Assembly (NCBI GenBank): GCA_041391125.1
Contig: JAWKON010000011.1
Location: forward strand, 113,044-177,043
Length of the DNA stretch: 64,000 bases
Direction of reading: 5' to 3'
Source: JACKBC01 sp041391125
Lineage (GTDB): Bacteria > Chloroflexota > Anaerolineae > Caldilineales > Caldilineaceae
The translations under genes and the position numbers were made by a program. Below are positions 55,393 through 64,000 of this stretch, piece after piece. Each line of letters begins with the position of its first letter. The stretch's first letter is position 1. A model generated the notes under the pieces. The model saw only the letters and a program-made list of their open reading frames with translations. It did not search any database and was not told the DNA's origin.

Positions 55393-57311
55393 AAAACCCG
55401 CTTCCAACAGTCAAACCGAGCCGAACCGCCCGCAGGTGGACCTGGCCACTTCTATGATGGGGCGGCGCGGTCCAGGCATGCACGTCATGGGCAACGTGGA
55501 GCACGCCAAAGATCAGCGCCAAACGGTGCTGCGGTTGTGGGGCTATCTGCGCCAACAGCGCACCACGTTGATTTGGGCGGGTATCATCGTCGTGATCAAC
55601 ACGCTGCTCACGCTGATCGGCCCCTATCTGCTGGCGCTGGCTATTGACCAATACATCATACCGGGCGACCTGCCGGGGCTGTGGCGCATTTGGCGGACTC
55701 ATGCTGGCGGTCTATGGCGCCAACTCGCTGACCACCTGGCTGCAGGCGTACATTATGGCCGGCGCCGCCCAGCAGACCGTGCGCGCTCTGCGCAACGATC
55801 TCTTTGCCCGGCTGCAAACCTATGCGCTGCGCTTTTTCGACACCCACAATCATGGCGATCTGATGAGCCGTCTGACGAACGACATCGAAAACGTCAACGC
55901 CGTGCTGTCGGAAAACGTGACGCAGCTTATTTCCGGCCTGCTCAGCCTGGTGGGCGTGGCCGGTATCATGCTCTGGATCAACTGGCGGCTGGCGCTGGTG
56001 GTGCTCTACATGCAGCCGCTGCTCATGTTCACGGTGACGCGCTGGGTGGCGCGCAATACGCGCGTGGGCTTTCGCAGGCAGCAGGCCGCACTGGGCAAGC
56101 TCAACGGGCTGATCGAAGAGACGGTGACCGGCCAGCGCGTGGTCAAGGCCTACAGCCGCGAGCCGCAGGTGCTGGCCGACTTTGCCGCCGATAACCAGGC
56201 GCTGCGCCGGGCGGCCACCTGCGCGCAGATCTACGCCGGCTTTATGGGGCCGACCATGAATTTTATCGGCAACTTTGGGCTGGCCGTGCTGGCCGGTGTG
56301 GGCGGCTGGCTGGCCGTCAACGACCTGGCCACGGTAGGGACGATTGCCGCTTTTATCAACTACGCCCGCCAATTTGGCCGCCCGCTCAACGAGATTGCCA
56401 ATCTGTATAATCAGTTGCAGAGCGCAGTGGCCGGGCCGAGCGTGTCTTTGCCACGCTGGATGAGCGGGCCGAATTGGTCGATGCCGAAAATGCGCTGTCG
56501 CTGGCCGAACTGCGCGGCGACGTGATTTTCAAGGATGTCCATTTTAGCTACGAGCCGGAGACGCCGGTGCTCAAAGGCGTGAGCCTGCACGCCAAGCCCG
56601 GTGAAATTGTGGCGCTGGTGGGGCCGACGGGAGCGGGCAAAACCACCATTGTCAATCTGCTCACCCGTTTCTATGACATCGACAGCGGCCAGATCATCAT
56701 CGACGGCCACGATCTGCGCCAGCTCCATCGCCACGATCTGCGCCGTCAGCTTGGCATTGTGCTGCAAGACACCTTCCTCTTTGCCGACAGCGTCATGGAA
56801 AACATCCGCTACGGTCGGCTCGCCGCCAGCGATGACGAGGTGATCGCCGCCGCCACGCTGGCCAATGCGGACCAGTTTATCCACCGCCTGCCCCAGGGTT
56901 ACGATACGCCGCTCTCTGAGCGCGGCAGCAACTTGAGCCAGGGCCAGCGCCAGCTTTGGGCCATTGCGCGCCATCCTGGCCAACCCGCGCATCTTGATTC
57001 TAGACGAAGCCACCAGCAGCGTAGATACGCGCACCGAGCAGCACATCCAGGAGGCCATGCTGCGGCTCATGGCAGGGCGCACCAGCTTTGTCATCGCCCA
57101 CCGCCTCAGCACCATCCGCAACGCCGATCAGATTTTGGTGATCAACCGCGGCGAAATTATCGAGCGCGGCACGCATGAGGAACTGCTGGCGCAAGAGGGC
57201 TTTTACTATAATTTGTATACGAGTCAGTTTCGGGCGACGGGGAGTGGCAAGAATGGAACCAACGAGCATCAGCCCAATAACGCGATGTCGGAGATAGTAG
57301 CGGCTGGGTGA
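55385..57311 (+). CDS. ABC exporter, fused permease-ATPase, second subunit; frameshifted
   Basis: About 640 residues. The TM domain starts WGYLRQQRTTLIWAGIIVV; YALRFFDTHNHGDLMSRLTN and VVKAYSREP are typical coupling regions. NBD: VGPTGAGKTTIVNLL (Walker A), LSQGQRQLWAIAR (signature, Q for G), then LILDEATSSVDTRTE (Walker B with catalytic Glu). Breaks near 55695, 56443 and 56968, where AGAERVF and ARAILA need one G and one GC more. With a canonical Glu here and a Ser in the first subunit, the pair looks like a heterodimeric drug, lipid or peptide exporter of the BmrCD/TmrAB type. Translationally coupled to its partner. Confidence 0.86.
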
Positions 57312-57315
57312 GAGG

Positions 57316-57404
57316 GAGCTATTGCTGTATTGCTTATAGCTGTATTCTTTGCCTGCGGGCTGAACCTTCAATACAGCAATAAAGCAATACAGCAATAAAA
57401 GCTC
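57316..57404. repeat. TATTGCTGTATTGC inverted repeat
   Basis: GAGC.TATTGCTGTATTGCTT on the left, AAGCAATACAGCAATAAAAGCTC on the right (shown in part), with additional ATACAGC units. It lies between the ABC exporter and the convergent vapC gene, ending in the last bases of vapC. Confidence 0.7.
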
Positions 57405-57796
57405 TACGCTTCAATCAGCCCAAACGAGACAAACGGCGCAAGGTCGCGGTCGGCGTGGAGTAGAGGCGTCTGGTTTTGGATGCACCACGTAGCAATTAGG
57501 CAGTCGATGGTTTTGCGCACGGTAATGCCCTGGCTGCGTAATTGGCGGTAGTAAGCCGTGCTTTGGCGCGCATTAGCTTCTCCTACCATATCAACCACCA
57601 GAAATGCCTGAAACGCCTCTTCCACCGCTCGTAGTTCACGACCCGGCCGCACGCCCTGCAACAGCTCGGCCAAAATCAGATCACCGGTGAAGATGCGATC
57701 ATTGAGTTCAATGTATTCTGTCAATCGGCCCACTTCGGGTGTATCATGGCCGCGGAAGAAGTCAATCCAGACCGAGGTGTCCACCATGATTGCCAT
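57404..57796 (-). CDS. vapC: VapC-type PIN-domain ribonuclease toxin
   Basis: 130 residues. MAIMVDTSVWIDFF (first Asp), GDLILAELLQG (Glu), TIDCLIATWC (Asp/third acidic position) and LLHADRDLAPF (Asp) make up the PIN metal site. Cleaves RNA, often tRNA or rRNA, until bound by VapB. Intact. The antitoxin gene lies 155 bases upstream on the same strand; the gap between the two, normally a few bases, is occupied by an ACAGATT-family inverted repeat. Confidence 0.88.
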   Translation of the reverse strand: MAIMVDTSVWIDFFRGHDTPEVGRLTEYIELNDRIFTGDLILAELLQGVRPGRELRAVEEAFQAFLVVDMVGEANARQSTAYYRQLRSQGITVRKTIDCLIATWCIQNQTPLLHADRDLAPFVSFGLIEA

Positions 57797-57855
57797 TACG
57801 TCAATGACTTTCTTTTGGATTAAACAGAATTACGATGGCGAAACGTCCACTTCGT

Positions 57856-57926
57856 GATCAGCAGATTACACAGATTAAAAAGATTTTGCCCTTCGTAATC
57901 TGTGAAATCTTTCAAATCTGCTGATC
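57856..57926. repeat. ACAGATT-family inverted repeat inserted between vapB and vapC
   Basis: GATCAGCAGATT (57856-57867) is the complement of AATCTGCTGATC (57915-57926); the interior has ACACAGATTAAAAAGATTTT and its approximate complement. It can form a long hairpin in the vapBC transcript. Confidence 0.78.
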
Positions 57927-57951
57927 ATTTTTTCTGATTATTATGAGGATT

Positions 57952-58194
57952 TTACTTATTTGCGCCGCTGGCGTCATACGTGGCTTTGGTTTCATGCAGG
58001 TAACGGCCCTGCCGCATTTCGTCCAGATTGCCGTCCCACTGGATTTGGCCGCGCAGGGCCAGCACGTTTTTCTGTTGAGACGTACGAACCAAAATGCGCA
58101 GCGCTTCCTCAACGACTTCGCGTTTGGTTTTGATGCCGGTCAGGCGCATGGCTTCGGCCATCAGTTTGTCATCAATTACAATGTTTGTGCGCAT
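57952..58194 (-). CDS. vapB: VapB-type antitoxin
   Basis: 80 residues. MRTNIVIDDKLMAEAMRLTG then KTKREVVEEALRILV is the ribbon-helix-helix/DUF2191 VapB pattern; the Arg/Gly/Asp-rich tail (WDGNLDEMRQGRY) is the part that would enter the toxin. Preceded by a good promoter and palindrome (58226-58268). Separated from vapC by an inserted inverted repeat. Confidence 0.88.
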   Translation of the reverse strand: MRTNIVIDDKLMAEAMRLTGIKTKREVVEEALRILVRTSQQKNVLALRGQIQWDGNLDEMRQGRYLHETKATYDASGANK

Positions 58195-58225
58195 GATATT
58201 ACCTCATATGTTATGTGTATAAAAT

Positions 58226-58268
58226 ACAAATTTGTGTGTATTGTATGTCTAAAGAGGTTTTTTGTCAA
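58226..58268 (-). promoter_or_regulatory. vapB promoter with operator-like palindrome
   Basis: On the minus strand TTGACA (complement 58263-58268), 17 bases, TACAAT (complement 58240-58245). ACAAATTTGT, a perfect 10-bp palindrome, is at 58226-58235 over the expected start of transcription, as for an autoregulated toxin-antitoxin operon. Confidence 0.7.
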
Positions 58269-58300
58269 TAGCCAATTCTAAAACCAAAGGAGAACCCATC

Positions 58301-59119
58301 ATGTCCAACTGGCAATCTGACTACATTGAAACAAATGGAATCAAGCTCCACTATACGCGCACCGGCGGCGCCAAACCACCCTTTATCCTGACCCACGGCT
58401 TTTCGGATGACGGTCTGTGCTGGACGCCGGTGGCCGAAGTATTGGCCGCCGCTTATGACGTGATCATGCTGGACGCCCGCGGGCACGGTCTTTCGGATGG
58501 GCCGGAAGAGGGTTACGGTTCGCTGAACCACGCCGCCGATGTGGCGGGCGTGATTGAGGGATTGGGGCTGCAAAAGCCGTTAATCCTGGGTCACTCTATG
58601 GGCGCGGCCACGGCCCTGGCATTGGCCGGAACCTATCCCGCTCTACCCGGCGCCATCCTGCTGGAGGATCCACCGGCGTGGTGGGTGGCCACCGCGCCAG
58701 CCATGAATGCGGGTGACCGCCGCCGGCGCTTTGGCGGCTGGATCGTGGAGCTTAAGCGCAAAACGGCCAAAGAGATGATCGAGGCGCAACGGGCCGCGTC
58801 GCCCCAATGGTCCGAGGCCGAATTGGGGCCGTGGGCTATGTCCAAGGTGCGGCTCAGCTTTAACGTGCTCACCGCCGAATCGCCGGCGCCGGTGGATTGG
58901 CCCAATGTGGTCGCCCAAATCACCTGCCCAACGCTGCTCATTACGGCCGACCCGGATCTGGGCGGCATCGTCACGCCGGAAGGCGCGGCCGAGTTGCAGC
59001 GCATCCTGCCGCAGGCGCAGGTGCAGCATATCGGCGGCGCCGGGCATAACATTCGTCGCGAGCAGTATGGGCGTTATATGGAGGTGGTGCAGGCGTTTTT
59101 GGCGGGGCTGAAGGGGTGA
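58301..59119 (+). CDS. Alpha/beta-hydrolase
   Basis: 272 residues. Oxyanion-hole HGFSDDG, nucleophile elbow GHSMGAATA (Ser), acid Asp in ITADPDLGG and catalytic His in GAGHNIRRE: a complete triad. DARGHGLSDGP is the typical DxRGxGxS loop. Could be an esterase, lactonase or epoxide hydrolase; the substrate is unknown. AAAGGAG precedes ATG 58301 by nine bases. Divergent from vapB, followed by a GH51 gene, with a repeat between. Confidence 0.87.
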   Translation: MSNWQSDYIETNGIKLHYTRTGGAKPPFILTHGFSDDGLCWTPVAEVLAAAYDVIMLDARGHGLSDGPEEGYGSLNHAADVAGVIEGLGLQKPLILGHSMGAATALALAGTYPALPGAILLEDPPAWWVATAPAMNAGDRRRRFGGWIVELKRKTAKEMIEAQRAASPQWSEAELGPWAMSKVRLSFNVLTAESPAPVDWPNVVAQITCPTLLITADPDLGGIVTPEGAAELQRILPQAQVQHIGGAGHNIRREQYGRYMEVVQAFLAGLKG

Positions 59120-59190
59120 CAGGATGACAGGGTGACAGGATGACAAGGTGAGCTCTATCATCCTGTCATCTTGTCATCCTATCATCCTAT
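59117..59190. repeat. GATGACAG-type inverted repeat
   Basis: Units of AGGATGACA on the left and TGTCATCCT on the right, arms of about 23 bp with two mismatches. Same family as 20061 and 45400, but here between two genes read the same way. Confidence 0.72.
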
Positions 59191-59231
59191 CATTGTATAC
59201 CAACCGTAAAACAGAGAAATCAGGAAAAATC

Positions 59232-60716
59232 ATGACCACGATTCACATCAACACGACCGCCGCTAAAGGCGCGATCAGCCGCCACATTTATGGGCACTTT
59301 GCCGAACATTTGGGGCGCTGCATTTATGGCGGGCTGTGGGTGGGGGAGGATTCGCCGATTCCCAACACGCGGGGCATCCGCACCGATGCGTTGGAGGCGC
59401 TGCGTCGCATCAATATTCCCAACTTGCGCTGGCCGGGCGGCTGTTTTGCCGATGAATACCACTGGCGCGACGGCATTGGGCCGCGGGCGCAGCGGCGGCG
59501 CATGGTCAATTCGCACTGGGGCGGCGTGGTGGAAGACAACAGCTTTGGTACGCATGAATTTATGCAGCTTTGTGAGCTGCTGGGCTGCGAGCCATACGTG
59601 GCGGGCAACGTGGGCAGCGGCACGGTGCAGGAGATGCAGGATTGGGTCGAATATATGACCTTTGGCGGCGACTCAACGCTGGCCCAAGAGCGGCAGGCCA
59701 ATGGCCGACAGGAGCCGTGGCGGCTCAAATATTTTGGCGTGGGCAATGAAAATTGGGGCTGCGGCGGCAACATGACCGCCAGCGAATACGCCACGGTCTA
59801 TCGCCGCTATCAGACTTATGTGCGCAGCTATGGCGGTAACAAAATTTACAAAGTGGCCTGCGGTTCCAATGATTTCCGCTACGAGTGGACCGAAACGCTG
59901 ATGCGGGAGGCGGGCCGCCACATGCACGGGCTGAGCCTGCATTATTACACGGTGACCGGCACGTGGGCGGCAAAAGGTTCAGCCACGGCCTTTGACGAAA
60001 GTGAGTGGTTCACCACGCTGCAAAAGGCGCTGCGCATGGACGAAATTGTGCGCAACCACAGCGCTATTATGGACAAATATGATCCCGAAAAGAAGGTGGG
60101 GCTGATTGTGGATGAGTGGGGCGCCTGGTTTGACGTGGAGCCGGGGAGCAATCCGGGTTTTCTCTACCAGCAGAACACTATGCGCGATGCGCTGGTGGCC
60201 GGGCTCACGCTCAATATTTTCAACCAGCACTGCGACCGCGTCCATATGGCCAACCTGGCGCAGACGGTCAACGTGTTGCAAGCGCTGATTTTGACCGACG
60301 GCGCCGACTTCCTGCTCACGCCCACTTATCACGTTTTAGACCTGTATCAGGTGCATCAGGACGCCACGCTGTTGGAGACCATGATCGAGCATGGCGCCAA
60401 TTACACACACGGCGACGCGGCGATCCCGCAGATCAGCGTTTCGGCGTCGCGCAACGCCGCGGGTGCCGTACATGCCACAATCTGCAATCTGGATCCAAAC
60501 AATGCGGCCGATATTGCGCTGCGTTTGTCTGCCGGCAGCGAAATCCACAGCGTTTCCGGGCGGCTGGTGACGGCGCCCACCATGCAAACCCACAACTCTT
60601 TTGCCCAGCCGGATGCGATCCAGGCGGCGCCGCTGACGGACGTGACGCATGACGGAAACGTCGTCAATGTCAGCCTGCCGCCAATGGCGGTGGCGACCGT
60701 GGGAATTATATTGTGA
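59232..60716 (+). CDS. Alpha-L-arabinofuranosidase, GH51
   Basis: Releases arabinose from plant arabinan or arabinoxylan oligosaccharides. 494 residues. N-terminal YGHFAEHLGRCIYGGLWVGE and NLRWPGGCFADEYHWRDGIG; acid/base Glu in FGVGNENWGCGG and nucleophile Glu in GLIVDEWGAW; C-terminal jelly roll. No signal peptide, so probably intracellular, acting on imported oligosaccharides. AGGAA is upstream of ATG 59232. The acetyltransferase start overlaps its stop (GTGA). Confidence 0.94.
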   Translation: MTTIHINTTAAKGAISRHIYGHFAEHLGRCIYGGLWVGEDSPIPNTRGIRTDALEALRRINIPNLRWPGGCFADEYHWRDGIGPRAQRRRMVNSHWGGVVEDNSFGTHEFMQLCELLGCEPYVAGNVGSGTVQEMQDWVEYMTFGGDSTLAQERQANGRQEPWRLKYFGVGNENWGCGGNMTASEYATVYRRYQTYVRSYGGNKIYKVACGSNDFRYEWTETLMREAGRHMHGLSLHYYTVTGTWAAKGSATAFDESEWFTTLQKALRMDEIVRNHSAIMDKYDPEKKVGLIVDEWGAWFDVEPGSNPGFLYQQNTMRDALVAGLTLNIFNQHCDRVHMANLAQTVNVLQALILTDGADFLLTPTYHVLDLYQVHQDATLLETMIEHGANYTHGDAAIPQISVSASRNAAGAVHATICNLDPNNAADIALRLSAGSEIHSVSGRLVTAPTMQTHNSFAQPDAIQAAPLTDVTHDGNVVNVSLPPMAVATVGIIL

Positions 60717-61171
60717 GTACCAACGCCGACTTTATCATCCGCCTACTTCAGGCCCAAGATCACGCCGAGTGGCTGCGCCTGCGCGAGGCGTTGTGGCCGT
60801 CGCAATCGGACCAGCAAAACGCCGATGAAATGGCCGAAATTCTGGCCAACTTTGCGCAGATGCCGACCATTGTGGCGCAGCGGCCAGAGGGTGGGCTGTG
60901 CGGTTTTGTGGAGGCCGCCATTCACAGCGAAGCGCGCGGCTGCGTCACCAACAAAATCGGCTATCTGGAAGCTTGGTACGTGGACCCGGATTGGCGGCAG
61001 AAGGGCGTAGGCCGCGCCCTGGTCGAAGCGGCCGAAGAGTGGGCGCGGGCGCAGGGTTGCACCGAAATGGCCTCAGACACAATGGAAGATTACCCGCTGA
61101 GCCCTGCGGCGCATGCTCAATTAGGCTATCAAGAAGTGGGACGCGATATCTACTTTAGAAAAGAGCTTTGA
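60713..61171 (+). CDS. GNAT acetyltransferase, AAC(6')-I-like
   Basis: 152 residues. GTG start overlaps the GH51 stop. LRLREALWP at the N-terminus, EAWYVDPDWRQKGVGRALV (motif A, the acetyl-CoA pyrophosphate loop R/QxxGxG/A), ASDTMEDYPLSPAAHAQLGY and VGRDIYFRKEL are the order seen in aminoglycoside 6'-N-acetyltransferases. Whether it acetylates antibiotics or another amine cannot be told. Translationally coupled to the arabinofuranosidase and three bases before the esterase, so it forms an operon with them. Confidence 0.85.
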   Translation: MSTNADFIIRLLQAQDHAEWLRLREALWPSQSDQQNADEMAEILANFAQMPTIVAQRPEGGLCGFVEAAIHSEARGCVTNKIGYLEAWYVDPDWRQKGVGRALVEAAEEWARAQGCTEMASDTMEDYPLSPAAHAQLGYQEVGRDIYFRKEL

Positions 61172-61174
61172 ACC

Positions 61175-61990
61175 ATGACCCAATTATCACCAACAGTTAT
61201 CTCCCTGTATGATGGTCCGGCGCCCGGCTCCGAAAGCTGGACGCACAGTGAGCAGGAAAATTTCAGCCAGGAGTGGCAGACGCGCGTGGTCTTCAATGTA
61301 GTCACACCAACGTTGACCGTGTTTGAGCCCGACACGCCCAACGGAACCGCCGTGGTGATCTGCCCCGGCGGCGGCTTTCATGCGTTGTCGATTGACAGCG
61401 AAGGTTTTGATGTAGCCCAACGGCTCAATCGGGAAGGCATTACCTGCTTTGTACTCAAGTATCGGCTTTTTCCGTGCCAAACCAATAGCCCAGCCGCTGA
61501 AGTCAGGCAAAAAGGCGAAAAGTTCGCCAGTGATGCAAAAACCGTCGTGCCGCTGGGCATGGCGGATGGGCTGGCGGCCATGCGCTATGTGCGCACGCAC
61601 GCTGCTGACTATGGCATCGACCCCGAGTGCATTGGCATTATGGGTTTCTCGGCTGGCGGCACGGTGGCCGGTTCGGTAATGTATAACTATACGGCAGAGA
61701 GTAAGCCCAACTTTGCGGCGCCCATCTATTTGGCCTATGAATGGGTCCCCCGCCACGGCGTGCCGGCTGATGCTCCACCGATCTTTGTGCTGGCCGCCAG
61801 CGATGACCAACTGGGGTTGGCGCCCCACAGCGTGGCGCTCTATAACGACTGGATCGCGGCCGGGAAAGCGGCCGAGCTGCATCTTTACGCCCAGGGCGGA
61901 CACGGCTTTGGCATGCGCACGCAGAATCTGCCCTCCGATAGTTGGATCGAGCTGTTTATTGATTGGTTGGGATGCCAGTTTCCAACTTGA
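61175..61990 (+). CDS. Alpha/beta-hydrolase, acetyl-xylan-esterase/lipase-like
   Basis: 271 residues. HGGG-like oxyanion loop CPGGGFHALS, nucleophile MGFSAGG (Ser), acid in VLAASDDQLGL and His in GGHGFGM, as in the BD-FAE/axeA-like esterases. Together with the GH51 enzyme this suggests removal of acetyl or feruloyl groups from arabinoxylan. No signal peptide. Follows the acetyltransferase by three bases. Intact. Confidence 0.85.
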   Translation: MTQLSPTVISLYDGPAPGSESWTHSEQENFSQEWQTRVVFNVVTPTLTVFEPDTPNGTAVVICPGGGFHALSIDSEGFDVAQRLNREGITCFVLKYRLFPCQTNSPAAEVRQKGEKFASDAKTVVPLGMADGLAAMRYVRTHAADYGIDPECIGIMGFSAGGTVAGSVMYNYTAESKPNFAAPIYLAYEWVPRHGVPADAPPIFVLAASDDQLGLAPHSVALYNDWIAAGKAAELHLYAQGGHGFGMRTQNLPSDSWIELFIDWLGCQFPT

Positions 61991-62454
61991 ATTTGGTGAA
62001 TTTTACGCACCAGAGACGTGCGGCTACAAGCGGTTTAACAAAATAGTTGGGTAAATGGAGGCTGAGCTTGTCGAAGCCGCTGCGGCTTCGACAAGCTCAG
62101 CCTCCGCGCGTTCCCTGTTTGATTGCTTAAACTGTCTTTACGCTAGCTGTAAAGCGCAGGCATGATTCTGCTGGCTCCATCTTAACACTTCCCAACTTAT
62201 TCGCGGTTACGCGCATTCGTGCGAACAACCTCCTTTGCCTCTTTTCTCTCCTGAAACAATCGTTACATATCCCATTTAAATGTCTATTTACACCATGCGC
62301 CAACCGCCTTACAATACGCTCATCTAAACGATGCGCAATTTGGGTATCCGTAAGTAAAATTCAGTATTTTGCCCCTATTTGAACCCGCGTTGTGCAAGTT
62401 TTGAGGTGTATGTAATCCTCCCGCCTCACCACATTCAGCCAAGGAGAAAAATCC
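61991..62454. other. Gene-free 460-base region before the RTX gene
   Basis: No open frame. A perfect palindrome is at 62057-62105. The rest includes short hairpins (TTTACGCTAGCTGTAAAG near 62137) and no promoter that I can defend. Confidence 0.5.
62057..62105. repeat. 49-nt palindrome, CTTCGACAAGCTCAG family
   Basis: Arms of 24 bases (62057-62080 and 62082-62105) are perfectly complementary around a single central T; the core is CTGAGCTTGTCGAAGCC. This is the most perfect member of the family at 1586, 9915, 12786 and 17879, without the outer GTAACT flanks. Confidence 0.82.
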
Positions 62455-64000
62455 ATGCAACTTTCGCACGTTCGTTGCTATGCATCAAGTCTGTGCCGGT
62501 TTGCTCTTGTACTCACCCTCTTGTTTTCATGGCTGCCGGCTGTGCAAGCCGCGGCATCTCCCTTACCGCAGCCGCACGGGCTGTCCCAACAACCGCAGAG
62601 TCTGCTTAATCACGCCAAAACAATCAACCGGGCCTGGTTGCAACAGGTCCTGCACAACGCCAAACCCGGCGCGGCCATTGCGGTCACGTCAGGGGAACAG
62701 GAGGCCCAGGCCGCCGAAGCCGACCAGAGTGCGGTGGATAGATCTGTCGCCATTACAGGTACCACGCCCATTACCAATATCAATATCAACATTCTGGTCA
62801 ATCCGGACCATATTGATGAATTTTTGGCGCTGCTGCCCAGCGGCGATTTTAGCGAAGCCGACCTCATCAATCTGCTCTTCACCAATATTGGCTCGCTGCC
62901 CATCGACATCAACTTTGCCGACCTGGGTCAGTCCGGCCTGGACCTGGCCAACAGCACGGCCTGCGACCTGATCCGGCAGGCGCTCCAGGCGCAAGGGTTG
63001 GATGCGATCACGGTGGATCTGCTAGCGCCAATTGCCTGCGCCATGATCAGCGACGGCATTGACAGCGCCATCGGCGAACTAGAAGCGCTGCTGGGCGGCG
63101 GCACCACATCGCTGCCCATTCCGAGTGATCTGGGGCCGCTGCCCATTCCGAGTGATCTGGGGCCACTGGTCGATTCCGCCGTCACCGAGGTCTCCAACGC
63201 CGCCTGTGATCTGGTGACCCAGGCCATCAACGCCCAGGGGCTGGACGCGCTTACGGCGTCACTGCTGGCCGACGTAGTCTGCACCATCATCAGCGACAAT
63301 ATTAGCTCTCTCAAAGACGAAGTGGTTGCCGTGGCCAATGGTGGGCTGGATCAAGCGGCCCTGCTGGCTCTGGCCACCGATCTGAGCAGCCAAGTGATCG
63401 ATGCGGTAACCAATTTGCTGCCCAACCTGGATGCACTGGGCGTGCTGGGCGGTGACCCCCTATCGCTGGTGGGCGACCTGATTGGCATCGATATTGGCGT
63501 GTCGTTTACGATAGCAGCCCCCGGTGAATTGGACGACGGCGCTGTGGCGCAGGTCATTGTGACGACCAATTCTGGCGGTGGGTCGGAAGAGCCGATCAAC
63601 TCGTGCGGTGGTTTTGCGCTGGTGGAAGATGTAAATGGTGAGCTAACCGCCCCCGACTTTGACGGGACGCTGATCGTGGGCACCAACGGCCCCGATGAAC
63701 TCTTTGGCACGCCCGGCGATGACCTGATTGTGGGGCTGGCTGGTGATGATGACATTTACGGCAGCCACGGCAACGACGTGATCTGCGGCGGCCCTGGCGT
63801 CGACGTAATTGATGGCGAAAATGGCGACGACGCCCTCTATGGCGACGCCCAGGCCGACTGGCTGATTGGCGGCAACAACAACGACCTGCTTTATGGCGGC
63901 GCCGGCAACGATGATCTGGAAGGCAACAACGGCGAAGACTTGCTCTATGGCGAGGCCGGCGCCGATGTCTTGCTGGGCGGCAACGGGCAGGATGAAGTGT
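62455..64000 (+). CDS. Secreted RTX-type calcium-binding repeat protein, 3' end cut by window edge
   Basis: At least 515 residues, open at the window end. ATG 62455 (AAGGAG eight bases upstream). A signal peptide (FALVLTLLFSWLPAVQA) is followed by a helical region with two related segments (ACDLIRQALQAQGLDAITVD and ACDLVTQAINAQGLDALTAS) joined by a duplicated LPIPSDLGP (27-bp tandem repeat at 63112-63165). From about residue 410 the RTX nonapeptides begin: GTNGPDELFG, GDDLIVGLAGDDDIYGSHG, GGAGNDDLEG, GGNGQDE. These form calcium beta-rolls in adhesins, hydrolases and S-layer proteins. A Sec signal instead of a type I secretion tail fits a monoderm. Function unassigned. Confidence 0.85.
   Translation, partial: MQLSHVRCYASSLCRFALVLTLLFSWLPAVQAAASPLPQPHGLSQQPQSLLNHAKTINRAWLQQVLHNAKPGAAIAVTSGEQEAQAAEADQSAVDRSVAITGTTPITNININILVNPDHIDEFLALLPSGDFSEADLINLLFTNIGSLPIDINFADLGQSGLDLANSTACDLIRQALQAQGLDAITVDLLAPIACAMISDGIDSAIGELEALLGGGTTSLPIPSDLGPLPIPSDLGPLVDSAVTEVSNAACDLVTQAINAQGLDALTASLLADVVCTIISDNISSLKDEVVAVANGGLDQAALLALATDLSSQVIDAVTNLLPNLDALGVLGGDPLSLVGDLIGIDIGVSFTIAAPGELDDGAVAQVIVTTNSGGGSEEPINSCGGFALVEDVNGELTAPDFDGTLIVGTNGPDELFGTPGDDLIVGLAGDDDIYGSHGNDVICGGPGVDVIDGENGDDALYGDAQADWLIGGNNNDLLYGGAGNDDLEGNNGEDLLYGEAGADVLLGGNGQDEV

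Overview
The window looks like a chromosomal contig from a GC-rich, non-model bacterium, most likely a filamentous or uncultured Chloroflexota (Anaerolineae/Caldilineae-like). This is an inference from gene content: an MshA-like glycosyltransferase, a kinase fused to a propeller, SerC, GH13/GH51 enzymes and ATPase families common there. There is no rRNA, tRNA or other taxonomic marker. I saw no tRNA, rRNA, CRISPR array, prophage or autonomous transposase.

Layout. 1-16.2 kb is read entirely from the minus strand: argC (cut by the left edge), a PaiB-like flavoprotein, a cupin, a thiolase with a DUF35 zinc-ribbon partner, a class V aminotransferase, leuS, ilvE, rpoD, a methyltransferase and a large membrane pseudokinase/propeller protein. 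Two parS-like sites lie beside rpoD and in the AT-rich gap that follows. From 16.6 kb transcription turns to the plus strand: an MBL hydrolase/TetR operon with a visible operator, rpiA, a GT4 glycosyltransferase, tag, a CapA-type protein, a flavin reductase and an acyl-CoA dehydrogenase. From 28.0 to 32.6 kb lies an apparent carnitine/gamma-butyrobetaine catabolic cluster: a BKACE enzyme, L-carnitine dehydrogenase, gamma-butyrobetaine dioxygenase and an NCS1-like permease. From 32.6 to 43.3 kb (minus) come a ~1980-residue secreted alpha-amylase/pullulanase, a broken AAA ATPase, an orphan histidine kinase and an acyltransferase. From 43.6 to 64 kb come ftsH, a small transporter, a methyltransferase, toxin-antitoxin genes, a B12/radical SAM enzyme, serC, a phospholipase D-like protein, a sugar-binding lipoprotein, a paired ABC exporter, vapBC, hydrolases, a GH51 arabinofuranosidase and an RTX-type secreted protein cut by the right edge.

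Two themes run through the window. First, almost every intergenic gap carries an inverted-repeat element from one of several dispersed families. One is a 113-142 bp MITE-like family with a shared ~27-bp terminal inverted repeat; in two places it is nested inside a second repeat whose ends are GATCAACAGATT and its complement. Some of these elements supply the last codons of neighbouring genes. Second, many genes, including the essential leuS and rpoD, are split by frameshifts. Those I could resolve look like loss of one base from a homopolymer or of two bases from a GC dinucleotide tract. This points to consensus errors rather than real decay, so these genes are annotated as single loci. A few loci (the AAA ATPase at 38.7-39.9 kb and the PIN/oxidase chimera at 47.3-47.6 kb) look damaged in a way indels alone do not explain.
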